Source: an uncultured Collinsella sp. | GTDB taxonomy: Bacteria; Actinomycetota; Coriobacteriia; Coriobacteriales; Coriobacteriaceae | Length of the DNA stretch: 12,377 nt | Assembly: GCA_900752015.1 (NCBI GenBank) | Contig: CAADTZ010000061.1 | Coordinates: 1 to 12,377 of the forward strand | Reading direction: 5' to 3' | Shown here: one piece after another, positions 11,781 through 12,377 of the stretch | How the letters are laid out: each line of letters starts with the position of its first letter | Position numbering within the stretch: position 1 is the stretch's first letter | Notes under the pieces: model-generated | What the model was told of the DNA's origin: nothing | Databases searched by the model: none | What the model saw: the letters and a program-made list of their open reading frames with translations, nothing else | Program-made: the position numbers and the translations under genes

Positions 11781-12257
11781 TTGAAGATCGGTATTGGAAA
11801 CGACCACGTCGCAGTCGAGTACAAGGAAGCCATCACGGCGTATATCCAGGAGAAGTACGGCTACGAAGTCGTGAACTTCGGTACGGACAGCACCGAGCGC
11901 TTTGACTATCCCATCGCGGGTGAGGCCGTGGCGGACGCTGTCATGTCCGGCGAGGTTGATCGCGGTATCGTTATCTGCGGTACGGGTGTGGGCATCTCGC
12001 TTGCCGCCAACAAGGTGCGCGGTATCCGTTGCTGCACCTGCTCTGAGCCGTATTCCGCTCGCCTGTCGCGCGAGCACAACAACACCAACATGCTCGCATT
12101 TGGTGCTCGTGTGGTAGGCATCGAGCTGGCCAAAATGATTGTCGACGCCTGGCTCACCGGCGAGTTCGAGGGCGGCCGTCACCAGCGACGCATCGATATG
12201 ATTCGCCAGATCGAGGCTCGTCAGCTCGTACGTGCGGAGGAAGCACGCGGCTGGTAG
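11781..12257 (+). CDS. rpiB: RpiB-type sugar phosphate isomerase (ribose-5-P / allose-6-P)
   Basis: Aldose-ketose isomerase of the RpiB/LacAB family. RpiB converts ribose-5-P to ribulose-5-P, and the same enzyme in E. coli (AlsB) also acts on allose-6-P to give allulose-6-P. The N-terminal GIGNDHVAVEYK carries the conserved D8/H9. The catalytic base is C66 in IVICGTGVGISLAANK, with the anion hole at GTGVG. H99 in SREHNNTNMLAFGAR helps ring opening. C66 and H99 are at the same numbers as in E. coli RpiB. The 158-aa length is slightly longer than usual (about 149), with a charged C-terminal tail. The start is TTG at 11781, placed by AAAGGGG at 11768-11774; there is no in-frame ATG nearby. It is the last gene of the cluster and is followed by a clear terminator. 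Confidence 0.93.
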   Translation: MKIGIGNDHVAVEYKEAITAYIQEKYGYEVVNFGTDSTERFDYPIAGEAVADAVMSGEVDRGIVICGTGVGISLAANKVRGIRCCTCSEPYSARLSREHNNTNMLAFGARVVGIELAKMIVDAWLTGEFEGGRHQRRIDMIRQIEARQLVRAEEARGW

Positions 12258-12284
12258 CGGAAAAGCCCGTCACCCCTGTGAACT

Positions 12285-12326
12285 GCCTCCCATTTCTTGG
12301 ACATGAGAAATGGGAGGCTTTCTTTA
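12285..12326 (+). terminator. Rho-independent terminator after rpiB
   Basis: GCCTCCCATTTCT (12285-12297) pairs perfectly over 13 bp with AGAAATGGGAGGC (12306-12318) around an 8-nt loop, followed by TTTCTTTA. It begins 28 bases after the rpiB stop codon. Confidence 0.9.
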
Positions 12327-12377
12327 TGCGCGTTGATTTGAGGGTGAAGCATGATATCGAGGCCAGGAAGGCGGCCA
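12326..12377 (+). CDS. Possible start of a next gene, cut by the window end
   Basis: From ATG 12326 an open frame reads MRVDLRVKHDIEARKAA to the last base. The basic, helix-prone start is compatible with a real protein, for example a DNA-binding one. However, the ATG sits in the T-tail of the rpiB terminator with no ribosome binding site, and only 17 codons are visible. I do not recognise a family. Confidence 0.25.
   Translation, partial: MRVDLRVKHDIEARKAA

Noticed and set aside
12285..12318. AAATGGGA in the rpiB terminator as a fourth copy of the 17-bp repeat
   Set aside because: Only 8-9 bases match, they are explained by the terminator stem, and the 34-bp phasing and flanking bases are absent.

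Overview
The window looks like chromosomal DNA of a high-GC, strictly fermentative, PTS-rich gut actinobacterium, most likely Collinsella or a close relative in the Coriobacteriia. This is inferred from strong GC codon bias, clean AGGAGG-type ribosome binding sites, a mannose-family PTS with a DUF956/ManO gene, and a second PTS-linked sugar operon. No rRNA or marker gene is present to prove the genus.

Layout. (1) 1-3486: a mannose-family PTS operon, EIIAB, EIIC and EIID, then a strong terminator, then manO, which appears to have its own promoter embedded in that terminator. (2) 3487-3778: a stack of terminator-like hairpins built on a degenerate 62-bp tandem repeat. (3) 3779-3854: tRNA-Arg with anticodon CCT. 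(4) 3855 to about 7127: a small genomic island bounded by a 118-bp direct repeat that contains the last 23 nt of the tRNA, the tRNA terminator and a sequence complementary to the tRNA T-arm. The island carries a complete EcoRII-like type IIE restriction-modification pair (probable target CCWGG), a decapitated AAA+ ATPase preceded by three 17-bp repeats at exact 34-bp spacing, and a third, partial copy of the border repeat beside an 11-G tract. No integrase is present. (5) 7128-12257: a sugar catabolic cluster made of a TIM-barrel sugar isomerase/epimerase, a beta-glucoside-family EIIBC permease, a DeoR regulator, an allulose-6-phosphate 3-epimerase type enzyme and an RpiB-type isomerase. It ends in a clear terminator at 12285-12326.

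How the genes work together. The first operon imports and phosphorylates mannose-type hexoses. In the second cluster the permease would deliver a sugar 6-phosphate. RpiB (aldose-ketose isomerisation) and AlsE (C3 epimerisation) would convert allose-6-P through allulose-6-P to fructose-6-P, with the DeoR protein sensing a sugar phosphate. The role of the extra TIM-barrel isomerase is not settled, and the true substrate is an inference. In the island, the methyltransferase carries an N-terminal helix-turn-helix, and an imperfect GGACA/TGACC palindrome lies over its predicted transcription start. This points to autoregulation of the kind known for M.SsoII and M.EcoRII.

The most distinctive features are the tRNA-Arg border repeats with their embedded anti-T-arm sequence, the nested third border copy, and the 34-bp-phased repeat array in front of the ATPase remnant.
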